A stretch of DNA of 64,000 nt from Rhodoluna limnophila (GTDB taxonomy: Bacteria > Actinomycetota > Actinomycetes > Actinomycetales > Microbacteriaceae): contig CAMCXL010000006.1 in the NCBI GenBank assembly GCA_945883505.1, positions 33,451-97,450 on the forward strand, in the 5' to 3' direction. Made by a program: the position numbers and the translations under genes. Positions 46,390 through 53,616 of the stretch are shown in pieces. The notes under the pieces are model-generated. The model had not been told where the DNA came from. It worked only from the letters and a program-made list of their open reading frames with translations, and ran no database searches. Numbering within the stretch: position 1 is the first letter of the stretch; every line of letters starts with the position of its first letter.

Positions 46390-46998
46390 TCAATTCCAGG
46401 GGTATTTTTGCGGTTTTACCTCTCCGCGGACAAAATTATTTAACAATCCTGTAGGCAACTCCTCTTTCGTGAGAGCAAATACGTAGTGGTCTCTCCAGTC
46501 GCCATTGATGTGGATGTAGCGCTGCTTGAGCCCTTCGTACCTAAAACCCAGCTTCTGTATGACCCGTAGCGACGCTGTGTTCTCTGGTCGGACGTTTATT
46601 TCCACCCTGTGCAAGCCAACCTGGTCCATTAGATAGTCGGTCACTAATGCAACTGAGGTGGGCATAACTGACTTGCCTGCCACCTCCGGACTAACCCAAT
46701 AGCCAAGCACAGCAGAAGAAACTGATCCGTACATCACGTTTGCCACGTTCAGTTGACCCTGAACTTGCCCTTGAACCTCGATAACAAATGGCATGCCCGA
46801 TTGATCATCGAGCTGACGCAAAAGCCCCCGCAGCTGCGACTTCACATCGAATGAGTTGGGTGCCTCGGGATTGGTGGCCTCCCATGGTCTTAGCCATTCC
46901 CGATTGCCCAGAATTAGTTTCTCGAGTTGCTTGGAATCGCGCATCTTGGCAACGCGAAGTTTTATCTCACCATGAACCAGTATCGGAGAAGTAGCCAC
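46390..46998 (-). CDS. RimJ/RimL-type GNAT acetyltransferase
   Basis: About 202 residues with the RimJ/RimL fold: N-terminal strand (LRVAKMRDSKQLEKLI), the GYWVSPEVAGKSVMPTSVAL acetyl-CoA region and the VEINVRPENTASLRVIQKLGF motif, ending YVFALTKEE. It likely acetylates the N-terminus of a ribosomal or other protein. I chose GTG 46998, which has TAATCT 7 nt upstream; the frame stays open upstream across the divergent 5-FCL gene. Neighbour of the GlpR-like gene, as in Mycobacterium. Confidence 0.88.
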   Translation of the reverse strand: MATSPILVHGEIKLRVAKMRDSKQLEKLILGNREWLRPWEATNPEAPNSFDVKSQLRGLLRQLDDQSGMPFVIEVQGQVQGQLNVANVMYGSVSSAVLGYWVSPEVAGKSVMPTSVALVTDYLMDQVGLHRVEINVRPENTASLRVIQKLGFRYEGLKQRYIHINGDWRDHYVFALTKEELPTGLLNNFVRGEVKPQKYPWN

Positions 46999-47004
46999 GA
47001 TGGC

Positions 47005-47011
47005 TAGATTA
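47005..47011. promoter_or_regulatory. Shared divergent -10 element
   Basis: The heptamer TAGATTA reads TAGATT on the plus strand, 6 nt before the 5-FCL ATG, and TAATCT on the minus strand, 7 nt before the acetyltransferase GTG. The two starts are only 18 nt apart, so one near-palindromic box appears to serve both leaderless transcripts. Confidence 0.55.
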
Positions 47012-47016
47012 GTGGC

Positions 47017-47580
47017 ATGAATGAGAATGTGACGGACCTCAAAGCTCGACTCCGAACTCACTCGCTCTCAAACCGCAGCATCGGCTTGGCCAGCGAATCT
47101 GCGGAGCAGTTTGGAAGATTGCTCATTGAACTTTGCAGGCAAGTAGGAGCCCGCACTATTGGTGTCTACATCTCTTTTGGCTCCGAGCCGGCCACCGACG
47201 TATTTATCTTGAAAGCAAAAAGTGCCGGTCTTGTGCTAGCCGCCCCTCGAACCGGACCCGAGTTCAGCATGGAGTTTGGGCTCCTGGAAGGACCCACCTC
47301 CTCAAGCTCGTTTGGTTTTTTACAACCGGTGGGCGATGTAGTCGAACCCGAGCAAATTGATCTGATTATTGCCCCAGCGCTGTCGGTTGCGAAGACCGGA
47401 GCCAGGCTCGGTCGAGGTGGTGGATTTTTTGATAGGTACCTAGAGGATTTTGCCGGTCCGGTAGCCGGTGTTGTCTATGACCACGAGTTTGTTTCCGAAC
47501 TACCAGTTGAGCCCCACGATGCAAACGTGAACTATGTGGTGACCGAGTCAGCAATCTTGGCACTTCCGCTAACGCGGTAA
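47017..47580 (+). CDS. 5-formyltetrahydrofolate cyclo-ligase
   Basis: A 187-residue enzyme converting 5-formyl-THF to 5,10-methenyl-THF with ATP. The signature GARLGRGGGFFDRYL provides the ATP and folate sites, and the final YDHEFVSELPVEPHD motif is usual for the family. It lacks a Shine-Dalgarno sequence and starts 6 nt after a TAGATT box. Its place next to rimJ and glpR matches Mycobacterium. Confidence 0.94.
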   Translation: MNENVTDLKARLRTHSLSNRSIGLASESAEQFGRLLIELCRQVGARTIGVYISFGSEPATDVFILKAKSAGLVLAAPRTGPEFSMEFGLLEGPTSSSSFGFLQPVGDVVEPEQIDLIIAPALSVAKTGARLGRGGGFFDRYLEDFAGPVAGVVYDHEFVSELPVEPHDANVNYVVTESAILALPLTR

Positions 47581-47619
47581 AGTTAAGGCTCTTACCAATC
47601 ACTTCAGAGGAAACCTCAA

Positions 47620-47844
47620 ATGCCTACCTATAGCTACGTCTGCAAAGCTTGCGAACACAGCTTTGCCCTCTGGCAAGAGTTCTCGGCAGAGCCCGAATCG
47701 GTTTGCCCCGAATGCGGTGGGGAAATTCGCAAAGTCTTTGGTCAGCTTGGAGTGAGCTTCAAAGGATCTGGTTTTTATAGAACCGATTCGAGGGCCCCGG
47801 GCTCCGATAGTTCTTCTGGCTCAACGCCAAAAAAATCTGACTAG
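47620..47844 (+). CDS. FmdB family zinc ribbon protein
   Basis: A 74-residue protein starting MPTYSYVC with two CxxC pairs (CKAC and CPEC) forming a zinc ribbon, then KVFGQLGVSFKGSGFYRTD, the family hallmark, and a serine-rich tail. Possibly a regulatory or RNA-related protein; role unknown. ATG with GAGGAAACCTC upstream. Its stop overlaps the stop of the convergent helicase-like gene by the palindrome CTAG. Confidence 0.92.
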   Translation: MPTYSYVCKACEHSFALWQEFSAEPESVCPECGGEIRKVFGQLGVSFKGSGFYRTDSRAPGSDSSSGSTPKKSD

Positions 47845-50800
47845 CCCCAGTGCGGGGGTTTATCCTCTCGAAGCCTTCGATCGTTGGAGTCCTCAGGATC
47901 TGCCCAAGCCAAAGCGGTGTCTTCGAAGGCCTGCGGCTCCAATTCAAAAAGCGCCTGAGGTTTCTTGGTGATCTCAATGCCGAGCTCAATAGCTATTCGT
48001 CTGGCAACGAGCTCCGGGTCCGAAAAGAGCTCAAAGCTTGGCACCCGGAAATACTGCCAACCCATCAGCTGAAGCATCATCGGGCGTAGCCGGTGACGCT
48101 CTGAGAAGTTATGTCCGAGAATTCCCCAGTCCGGCTCAACTATTGCCGCCTTGTCTCCAACCGAGGCAACTAGCTTTAGCCTCGGTGAGAAGTTGGTTCG
48201 GGTAGTGACCCCAAGCTTGGTTAGCCGAATTGCCAGATCCGCAATCATCGGATTCACATCAGCCTCGATCACGGCCTGCTTCGGGTTAGTGATTTCGGTC
48301 AACATCTCACGAAGCACATCGGCGCCCAAGATTGACGGGTCGGTTAGGTCGCTAGGTTCCAGGGCACTGACCACGGTGATGTGTTTTCTGGCCGAGACCA
48401 GGGTGTTGGCTAGGTAGCGTTGGCCGTCTCGATGCGAGATAAAACCGAGGTTCTTTGGACTTGCTCCGGAAGAGTCCTTTCCGAAGCCAACCGAGAAAAT
48501 TACTCGATCGGCAATGCGGTGAGCTAGGTCCTGAATTGTTGTGATTTCAAACTTCTCGCGGCCATGGCCTTCGAAAAACTCTGCCAGATGCGCCTTCTCT
48601 CGCATGCCAGCTTCCAGCGCCAGGTCCAGTCTTTCAGCGTGCTTGGCACTGGCGGTTGCTACCAAAAGTGAATCCTGCGGGGTCCAGAGCGCGTGGTTGA
48701 AAATCAACTCGATAGTTTGGGCGACTTCGGAATCTAAGCTTTCTGGGTCAGCTCCCCGAGGTTTGGCCACCCGATCCAACTTGGCATTGGTGCGGCCAAA
48801 GTAGCGCTCAACGGTTGGCTCAGAAGTTATCCGGTTGCCATAAAACTCTGCGTTTATATAGTCGCCCAAGACCTGACCGGCAAGCCGGTAGCTTCTTCGA
48901 AGCACCTCAACCGGCAAGACCTTCTTGGCGGCCGTAAAGATCGACTCGGGAAGTACTCTCTCGTTATCGCTCTCCGGCAGGCACTCCAGATTGAAACCGG
49001 TGGCGGCCGCAATGGCGTCATCACCAAAAACCACCAGCTGGCTAGCTCGCATCAGGCCGCTGTAGTTTTCAGCTATTGAGGACCCGGCTCCATCCAGCAC
49101 CAGTGCCACATCAAATAAATCGCCCTTTGATATAACGGTGGGAACCTCGTAGGGCGAGCACATCACCACCGGAACCAGGGCTTGATAGACGTTCGGAGCC
49201 AGAGCTTGAACCTCGCTCAGCACCGCACGCTTTAGCTTGAGAAGTTCTTTGAGAGTCTGGGCCTCGGAAGGAAAGCGCTCGAGAGCGCTTTTCCAGCGAG
49301 TTGCCAATTCAAAAGATACGGTCTTCGAACCTTCTGCAATCAGATCAGACTCTGCCTTGGCAAAGCGCTGCTCGTTGGCGATTACCTCTTCGTGGTTTCC
49401 AGCCAAAGAGCTACCCGATCTTTGAAGTAAGGTCTCGAGTGCCGATTTCCACCAAGCCAATTCAAGTTCTGATTGCAGGCCATCTTTGCTGGTGTGAAGT
49501 TTTGCTAGCTCAATGGCTAGAGCACCAAGTCCAGCCTCATCCAACCTGGACTGGGTCATCGCTCGCTCCGGATAGTTATCCAAGATGGCGGTGTCCTCCG
49601 CGAGCGAGCGTAGGGTTCCGCGAAGCATCTCAAGAGGCTGTTCGGTGAGTGCCGGCATGGAAGTCTCGGTTGACAAGTGAGTTTGCAAAACCTTTAACTC
49701 TTCAACGAAAGCGTTCACCGCGAGCTGAGCATCTTTGATTCCAAGTGGAACCTGAGGCGGCTTAGCCACCAGGCAGTGCCTGGCCCAAGCGTCTCTTTGG
49801 GCCTGGATGTCTTTTAGGGCAAGATGCAGATCCGAAACGTGCATGCCCGGGCGAAGGTATTCCTTGGCAAGCTTTTTTAGCCGGCGACGGTTAGCGCCAT
49901 TCATGACCGACTTATCTTTCCGAGGTGCCGTTGCCAAAATGAGCTCGGTAAGCGGACGGTCGAAAACCTCAGGCTTGAATTTATCCAGCGATTGCCTGAT
50001 GCCAACAAATAGCTCGAGGTATATCACCCAGTCGTTGACACTCTTGGCGGGCGTGAACTCAACCGACTTGGTGAAATCAGCCAGCTGATCAGATAGGGCC
50101 TGGAAGCTTCCCTGGTGCAGCGCCCTTGCAAGTGCGACCCGAGCCTGAATCTCTTGAGGGTTGTCGAGCTTTGCCCTAAACCATGCCGAGTCCTCCGGCC
50201 CAATCTCAAATTCCCCAAGCTCCTGAGCCTGGCGCAGCAATGTCAAAGCAAAAGTTAGATCGCGGTGTCGACCGAGCTGATCGGCATCGATCCGAGCTTC
50301 ATTTACCGGAGGCTTATGGCTGGCCGAAAGCCTCGCCAGTTGCTCAAGGGCCTGCTCGATACTGACCCCGAGTTCGCCGTCCACTTTTTCGAAAGAAGTG
50401 AAGTAGTTTGAAACTTGTTCTCTCGCGCTATCGCGCAAGGTTTGAAGTGACTGGTAGTTGGCTGGCTGGGCTTTTTCATTTCTGGAAATGGCACCGATCA
50501 TGTCAAGCCAGGTGGAGCTAGACCTAATTCCCAACCCCTGCAGGCCAATTTGGGCCAGGCGATCTGCTAGCTCGTTGAGGGTTTGGCGCCTTGGCGCCAA
50601 AACAAGAACTCTCTTGCCCTGGTGGGCAAGAGCTGAGATAAGAAGTACAACTGTCTGGGTATAGCCACAACCTGGCAGGGTCTCAACTGCAAAGCTTGCC
50701 CCGGCTAAAGCCTTGGAAACAATCTTGGTCTGGGTCATATCCGAATCGGTCACCGCAATCGGATCGGCGATTCCCAGCTCGCCTTGAGAAAGCGCTGGAG

Positions 50801-51491
50801 CTTTTTCGCTGAGCAGATTCAGAACCGGGTTATCCACCCTTTTGAAATCAGCCGCCAGCTCGATAGCTGCCGAGGAGAAGTTTGAGATGACCAGAATTCG
50901 CTTGAGCTCGATAGCCCCGGCTGATTCGGTTAGGGCTGCAATATGATCAAGCACTCGAATTGGAATCGGATCGGACCCCACCTGGACGTGGGAGAGCAAG
51001 TCTTCATTGTTGAGCCTTACCCCGTAGCAGCTATATAGCGCGGGCGCCAAGGCCGGGTTGACTATGGCTTTTCTGGAAAGGCTTAGTTCAAAGTCGTCGT
51101 GCTTTCGAACTAGATTCACTGGCCACAACAACACCGGCATTCGAAGATCCCTGCCGTCAGCGCTTAGATCAACTAGGCCGCTTGCCATATAAAGAGTGTC
51201 AAGCCCGTAGTGCTCTAACAGAGCTAGTTGCTTAGCCTTGATTCTTCGGGCCGCCGAAAGCGCCCTTGAGAAAGATAGTGGGTCGCGAATCAGGTTCGAC
51301 AAAAGTGCCGGGCGACCGGTAACAAACTGAGCAAGTCCTCCGGGGTGAGCGCGGTCTAGGTTAATTTGCCCAAATGAGTTATCCCGAAACGAACTGAGTG
51401 GATCTGAACAGCCAATTTGCTTGATCTCCGAAGCCCACAAATCAAAGCTGTTATTTGCAGCCGACTGTTCGGGATTTTGGGTTTCGGTCAT
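47841..51491 (-). CDS. Large SF1 helicase-like protein with degenerate ATPase motifs and C-terminal REase-like domain
   Basis: A 1216-residue protein. Around residues 255-320 it has the fold and context of an AAA_11/SF1 helicase N-terminus, but the Walker A reads LPGCGYTQT, with tyrosine Y277 at the lysine position. The Walker B equivalent is VLVLDGAGS-like (D800 G801) instead of DEAS. A weak motif VI (LANTLVSARKH) is near residue 1050. The C-terminus (about 1085-1180: RTNFSPRL, DWG, RHRLRPMMLQLMGWQYFRVPS) resembles the MTES_1575-type restriction endonuclease fold. Helical regions fill the middle. ATG with TAGTCT 6 nt upstream. Relatives occur widely in Microbacteriaceae; function unknown to me. 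Confidence 0.75.
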   Translation of the reverse strand: MTETQNPEQSAANNSFDLWASEIKQIGCSDPLSSFRDNSFGQINLDRAHPGGLAQFVTGRPALLSNLIRDPLSFSRALSAARRIKAKQLALLEHYGLDTLYMASGLVDLSADGRDLRMPVLLWPVNLVRKHDDFELSLSRKAIVNPALAPALYSCYGVRLNNEDLLSHVQVGSDPIPIRVLDHIAALTESAGAIELKRILVISNFSSAAIELAADFKRVDNPVLNLLSEKAPALSQGELGIADPIAVTDSDMTQTKIVSKALAGASFAVETLPGCGYTQTVVLLISALAHQGKRVLVLAPRRQTLNELADRLAQIGLQGLGIRSSSTWLDMIGAISRNEKAQPANYQSLQTLRDSAREQVSNYFTSFEKVDGELGVSIEQALEQLARLSASHKPPVNEARIDADQLGRHRDLTFALTLLRQAQELGEFEIGPEDSAWFRAKLDNPQEIQARVALARALHQGSFQALSDQLADFTKSVEFTPAKSVNDWVIYLELFVGIRQSLDKFKPEVFDRPLTELILATAPRKDKSVMNGANRRRLKKLAKEYLRPGMHVSDLHLALKDIQAQRDAWARHCLVAKPPQVPLGIKDAQLAVNAFVEELKVLQTHLSTETSMPALTEQPLEMLRGTLRSLAEDTAILDNYPERAMTQSRLDEAGLGALAIELAKLHTSKDGLQSELELAWWKSALETLLQRSGSSLAGNHEEVIANEQRFAKAESDLIAEGSKTVSFELATRWKSALERFPSEAQTLKELLKLKRAVLSEVQALAPNVYQALVPVVMCSPYEVPTVISKGDLFDVALVLDGAGSSIAENYSGLMRASQLVVFGDDAIAAATGFNLECLPESDNERVLPESIFTAAKKVLPVEVLRRSYRLAGQVLGDYINAEFYGNRITSEPTVERYFGRTNAKLDRVAKPRGADPESLDSEVAQTIELIFNHALWTPQDSLLVATASAKHAERLDLALEAGMREKAHLAEFFEGHGREKFEITTIQDLAHRIADRVIFSVGFGKDSSGASPKNLGFISHRDGQRYLANTLVSARKHITVVSALEPSDLTDPSILGADVLREMLTEITNPKQAVIEADVNPMIADLAIRLTKLGVTTRTNFSPRLKLVASVGDKAAIVEPDWGILGHNFSERHRLRPMMLQLMGWQYFRVPSFELFSDPELVARRIAIELGIEITKKPQALFELEPQAFEDTALAWADPEDSNDRRLREDKPPHWG

Positions 51492-51497
51492 GCCTCA

Positions 51498-51503
51498 AGA
51501 CTA
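51498..51503 (-). promoter_or_regulatory. Candidate leaderless -10 box of the helicase-like gene
   Basis: TAGTCT on the minus strand ends 6 nt before the ATG at 51491, in the gap that also precedes the divergent tRNA-Arg. Confidence 0.5.
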
Positions 51504-51565
51504 ACTTTGAGGCCCTGATTTTTTGATCTACCCCGCGGAGGTGTTGAGGTATCTTTGATTGGTAC

Positions 51566-51637
51566 GGCCCCGTAGCTCAGTGGATAGAGCAGAGGTTTCC
51601 TAAACCTTGTGCGGAAGTTCGATTCTTCTCGGGGTCA
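51566..51637 (+). tRNA. tRNA-Arg (anticodon CCU)
   Basis: A 72-nt cloverleaf: acceptor GGCCCCG/CGGGGTC with one G-T pair, D arm AGCTCAGTGGATAGAGC, anticodon arm GAGGT-TTCCTAA-ACCTT giving CCU (AGG, arginine), and T loop TTCGATT. CCA is not encoded. Both neighbours are protein genes on the minus strand, so it has its own promoter. Confidence 0.93.
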
Positions 51638-51660
51638 CTCGGTAAATGCAAAGAGCCGGT

Positions 51661-52164
51661 TTAGGCAGCACTGGCAAAAGCCAGATACTCATTCCATTCC
51701 GGTTCGAATTTTTCTGCACCGCGCACCATCCAAACGTGGCCAGCCGGCATTCGCGGCGAAAAATCAAGTGTCCAGCCAATTTCATGCAGGGTCTTATCGC
51801 CTTTTTTGTTGTTACAACGAAGGCAGCAGGCCACCAGGTTCTCCCAGGAGTCATCTCCGCCGCGGGAGCGAGGCTGGACGTGATCGATGGTTGAGGCAGA
51901 TCTCTTGCAGTATGCGCAGCGGTTACCGTCTCGTCTGAGCACTCCTCGCCTAGAAACAGGAATCACTCTAGATCCTGGGATTCTGACGTATCTAGAGAGC
52001 AAGATCACCGAGGGCAGCTGATATTCGCCCGTGGCACTTCGAACCACACTCACGCCAGCCTGGGCTAGCACGGTGGCTTTTTGGTTCAGCACCAAAATAA
52101 TGGCTCTTTTAAAACTGACCACGGCAAGTGGCTCATATCCGGCGTTTAGGACCAGAGTTCTCAT
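51661..52164 (-). CDS. HNH endonuclease
   Basis: A 167-residue protein with an N-terminal strand-rich part (LVLNAGYEPLAVVSFKRAI) and a C-terminal HNH domain: two zinc pairs (CAYC and CLRC), the catalytic IDHVQPRSRGG motif and ENLVACC. This short form is found as a housekeeping gene in most actinobacteria, so a mobile origin is unlikely. Its biological substrate is unknown. ATG with AAAGGAAG upstream. A candidate small RNA with terminator lies in its upstream region. Confidence 0.92.
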   Translation of the reverse strand: MRTLVLNAGYEPLAVVSFKRAIILVLNQKATVLAQAGVSVVRSATGEYQLPSVILLSRYVRIPGSRVIPVSRRGVLRRDGNRCAYCKRSASTIDHVQPRSRGGDDSWENLVACCLRCNNKKGDKTLHEIGWTLDFSPRMPAGHVWMVRGAEKFEPEWNEYLAFASAA

Positions 52165-52234
52165 GAAGCTTCCTTTCGAATGTGACCCACACGGATTGCG
52201 GGTCGTTTTCGTAAGTTATTTACTGCCTGGGCAC

Positions 52235-52272
52235 AAAAAAAGCGCCGCCATAAAAATGACGACGCGCTTTTA
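52235..52272 (-). terminator. Intrinsic terminator upstream of the HNH gene
   Basis: On the minus strand a GC-rich stem (GCGC and CGTCAT-type arms around a short T-rich loop) is followed by seven T residues. It ends any transcript coming from the NlpC/P60 gene or from the candidate RNA at 52235-52354. Confidence 0.85.
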
Positions 52273-52354
52273 GATCACCCGTATCGATCCGATCGGTTGG
52301 GGTTGCCGAGACTGGAAGCAATGCTTGGAAGGCATACCTCTCATCTAAACCCCT
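52235..52354 (-). ncRNA. Candidate small structured RNA
   Basis: This lies in the only gap above 300 nt (52165-52493). On the minus strand three nested stems can form: GGGGTT (52348-52353) with AACCCC (52299-52304), GAGA (52339-52342) with TCTC (52308-52311), and AAGC (52323-52326) with GCTT (52316-52319). A terminator closes it. A possible promoter is TTGTTA (52378-52383), 16 nt, TAGGTA (52356-52361), but the exact start is unclear. I do not recognise a known RNA family. It could be a stand-alone RNA or an attenuated leader of the HNH gene. The remaining gap, 52384-52493, shows only a CAGCGCTG palindrome. Confidence 0.45.
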
Positions 52355-52493
52355 TTACCTAATCTGAAGATGACAATTAACAACTTGGCTCTAGATTAGC
52401 CTAAACTCCGCATCAATTTGGAGACAAGCTGGATCGGGTGTTTTTGATCTGGAATTCAGCGCTGAGCTAAGGCCCAGTAGGACAAAAAGGGAC

Positions 52494-53399
52494 TTAGTTG
52501 GTTCCCAGTCGAACGAAGTAGTGACCGCCGGCTTCAGCCAGCGAATTGATACCGCTGAGCTTTACGTAGTCACCGCGCTGCGGGGCGTGATACATCTGTC
52601 CGTTTCCGGCATAGATGCCGTTGTGGCCGTGGTCGTTATAGATAACTAAGTCACCCGGCATGGCATCTTCTGGGGAGACGATGATTCCTGAACGAGCCTG
52701 GGCCGTAACACTGTGAGGGAGCGAAACTCCAAACTGGGCGTAAACGAACAAAATCAGTCCCGAGCAGTCAAAGCCACGAGGGTTTGCTCCACCGAAAACA
52801 TAAGGGGTGCCGACATACTTTGAGGCCACCTGGAGCACCTGATCAGATGAGATGGCGCTGTACGGAGGGTTCTTAACAAACTCTGCAGCCGTAGGGCCGG
52901 TGTAAGCCAAGTAGTTATTTAGAGTCTGTTGACGAAGAACTGACTCGGCGTTTTTGGAGGCATACTCGCCTCGAACAAACTTGATGGTGTTGGCTGCCGC
53001 CACGGTGAGGTTTTGGGTTCCCTCGAGCTGTTCGATGTCGGCCTGGTTGGTGGTTGTGAACTTGGCCATTGCTGCGATTTCTGGATCGTAGGCATATGCC
53101 GGTAGCGCTGCGGTTGCAAACAAGCCGGAGGCGGTAAGCATGGTGATGGCTGTTCTAAAAGTCGAGTTGGATCGAAGTGAGCGGTTTCCTGAAATAGAGG
53201 AGATTGGTCGGGCTAGGGCTTTTTCACGCTTTAGGGCGCGAGCTTCCATGCGAGCTACAGCTCGGCGAGCGCGACGGGTGCTCTTAGCGATCTTGGCCTT
53301 TTCGGCCTCTCGAATTGATCTTCTTGAGCGAATCTCAAAGGATTCTAGGACGTTAATCTCAACGTCTGCTCTGTGTTTGCCTGTACTAGTACTGGCCAA
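52494..53399 (-). CDS. NlpC/P60 family cell wall hydrolase
   Basis: A 301-residue protein with a C-terminal NlpC/P60 endopeptidase domain (about 185-300) whose catalytic residues are C212 (GFDCSGL), H259 (DHGHNGIY) and H271. Such enzymes cut peptide stems of peptidoglycan. Before the hydrophobic export segment (about 83-103, ending AYAYDP) is an unusual 82-residue basic region rich in R and K. TTG start with GGAGG about 8 nt upstream. The export segment may be a cleaved signal or an anchor. Confidence 0.9.
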   Translation of the reverse strand: MASTSTGKHRADVEINVLESFEIRSRRSIREAEKAKIAKSTRRARRAVARMEARALKREKALARPISSISGNRSLRSNSTFRTAITMLTASGLFATAALPAYAYDPEIAAMAKFTTTNQADIEQLEGTQNLTVAAANTIKFVRGEYASKNAESVLRQQTLNNYLAYTGPTAAEFVKNPPYSAISSDQVLQVASKYVGTPYVFGGANPRGFDCSGLILFVYAQFGVSLPHSVTAQARSGIIVSPEDAMPGDLVIYNDHGHNGIYAGNGQMYHAPQRGDYVKLSGINSLAEAGGHYFVRLGTN

Positions 53400-53602
53400 C
53401 TAGGTACCTCCGGTGCTCCAAAGACTTCTTATAAAGAAGTCAGTCCTGAATCGAAACTATAAGTTCTAAAGATCTATCTCCAGGCTTTGGAAACGATAGA
53501 TCCGACCGTCGAAATGGATTGATTTCGACAGCTTGAATAGCATAACTCATAACTTTTGCTGGCAACCCGCCACCGTGGGCTATCGGGAAACTCGCAGGCT
53601 AC

Positions 53603-53608
53603 TACACT
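53603..53608 (+). promoter_or_regulatory. Candidate leaderless -10 box of serC
   Basis: TACACT lies 8 nt before the ATG at 53617 in the 217-nt divergent gap between the NlpC/P60 gene and serC. The rest of the gap has a small AAGACTTCTTATAAAGAAGTC inverted repeat near 53421-53441, close to the NlpC/P60 start, and nothing else I can identify. Confidence 0.45.
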
Positions 53609-53616
53609 CTTTGTAT

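Noticed and set aside
51661..52164. HNH gene as part of a mobile element or intron
   Set aside because: This short HNH protein is a standing gene in most actinobacteria, with no repeats, integrase or att site around it; the nearby tRNA-Arg shows no duplicated 3' end that I can find.
53400..53616. ydaO (c-di-AMP) riboswitch before the NlpC/P60 gene
   Set aside because: Common in actinobacterial cell wall hydrolase genes, but none of its conserved blocks are present in the gap.
53533..53616. Longer SerC start at 53533
   Set aside because: The added 28 residues have no match to the family and would pass through the candidate TACACT promoter box.
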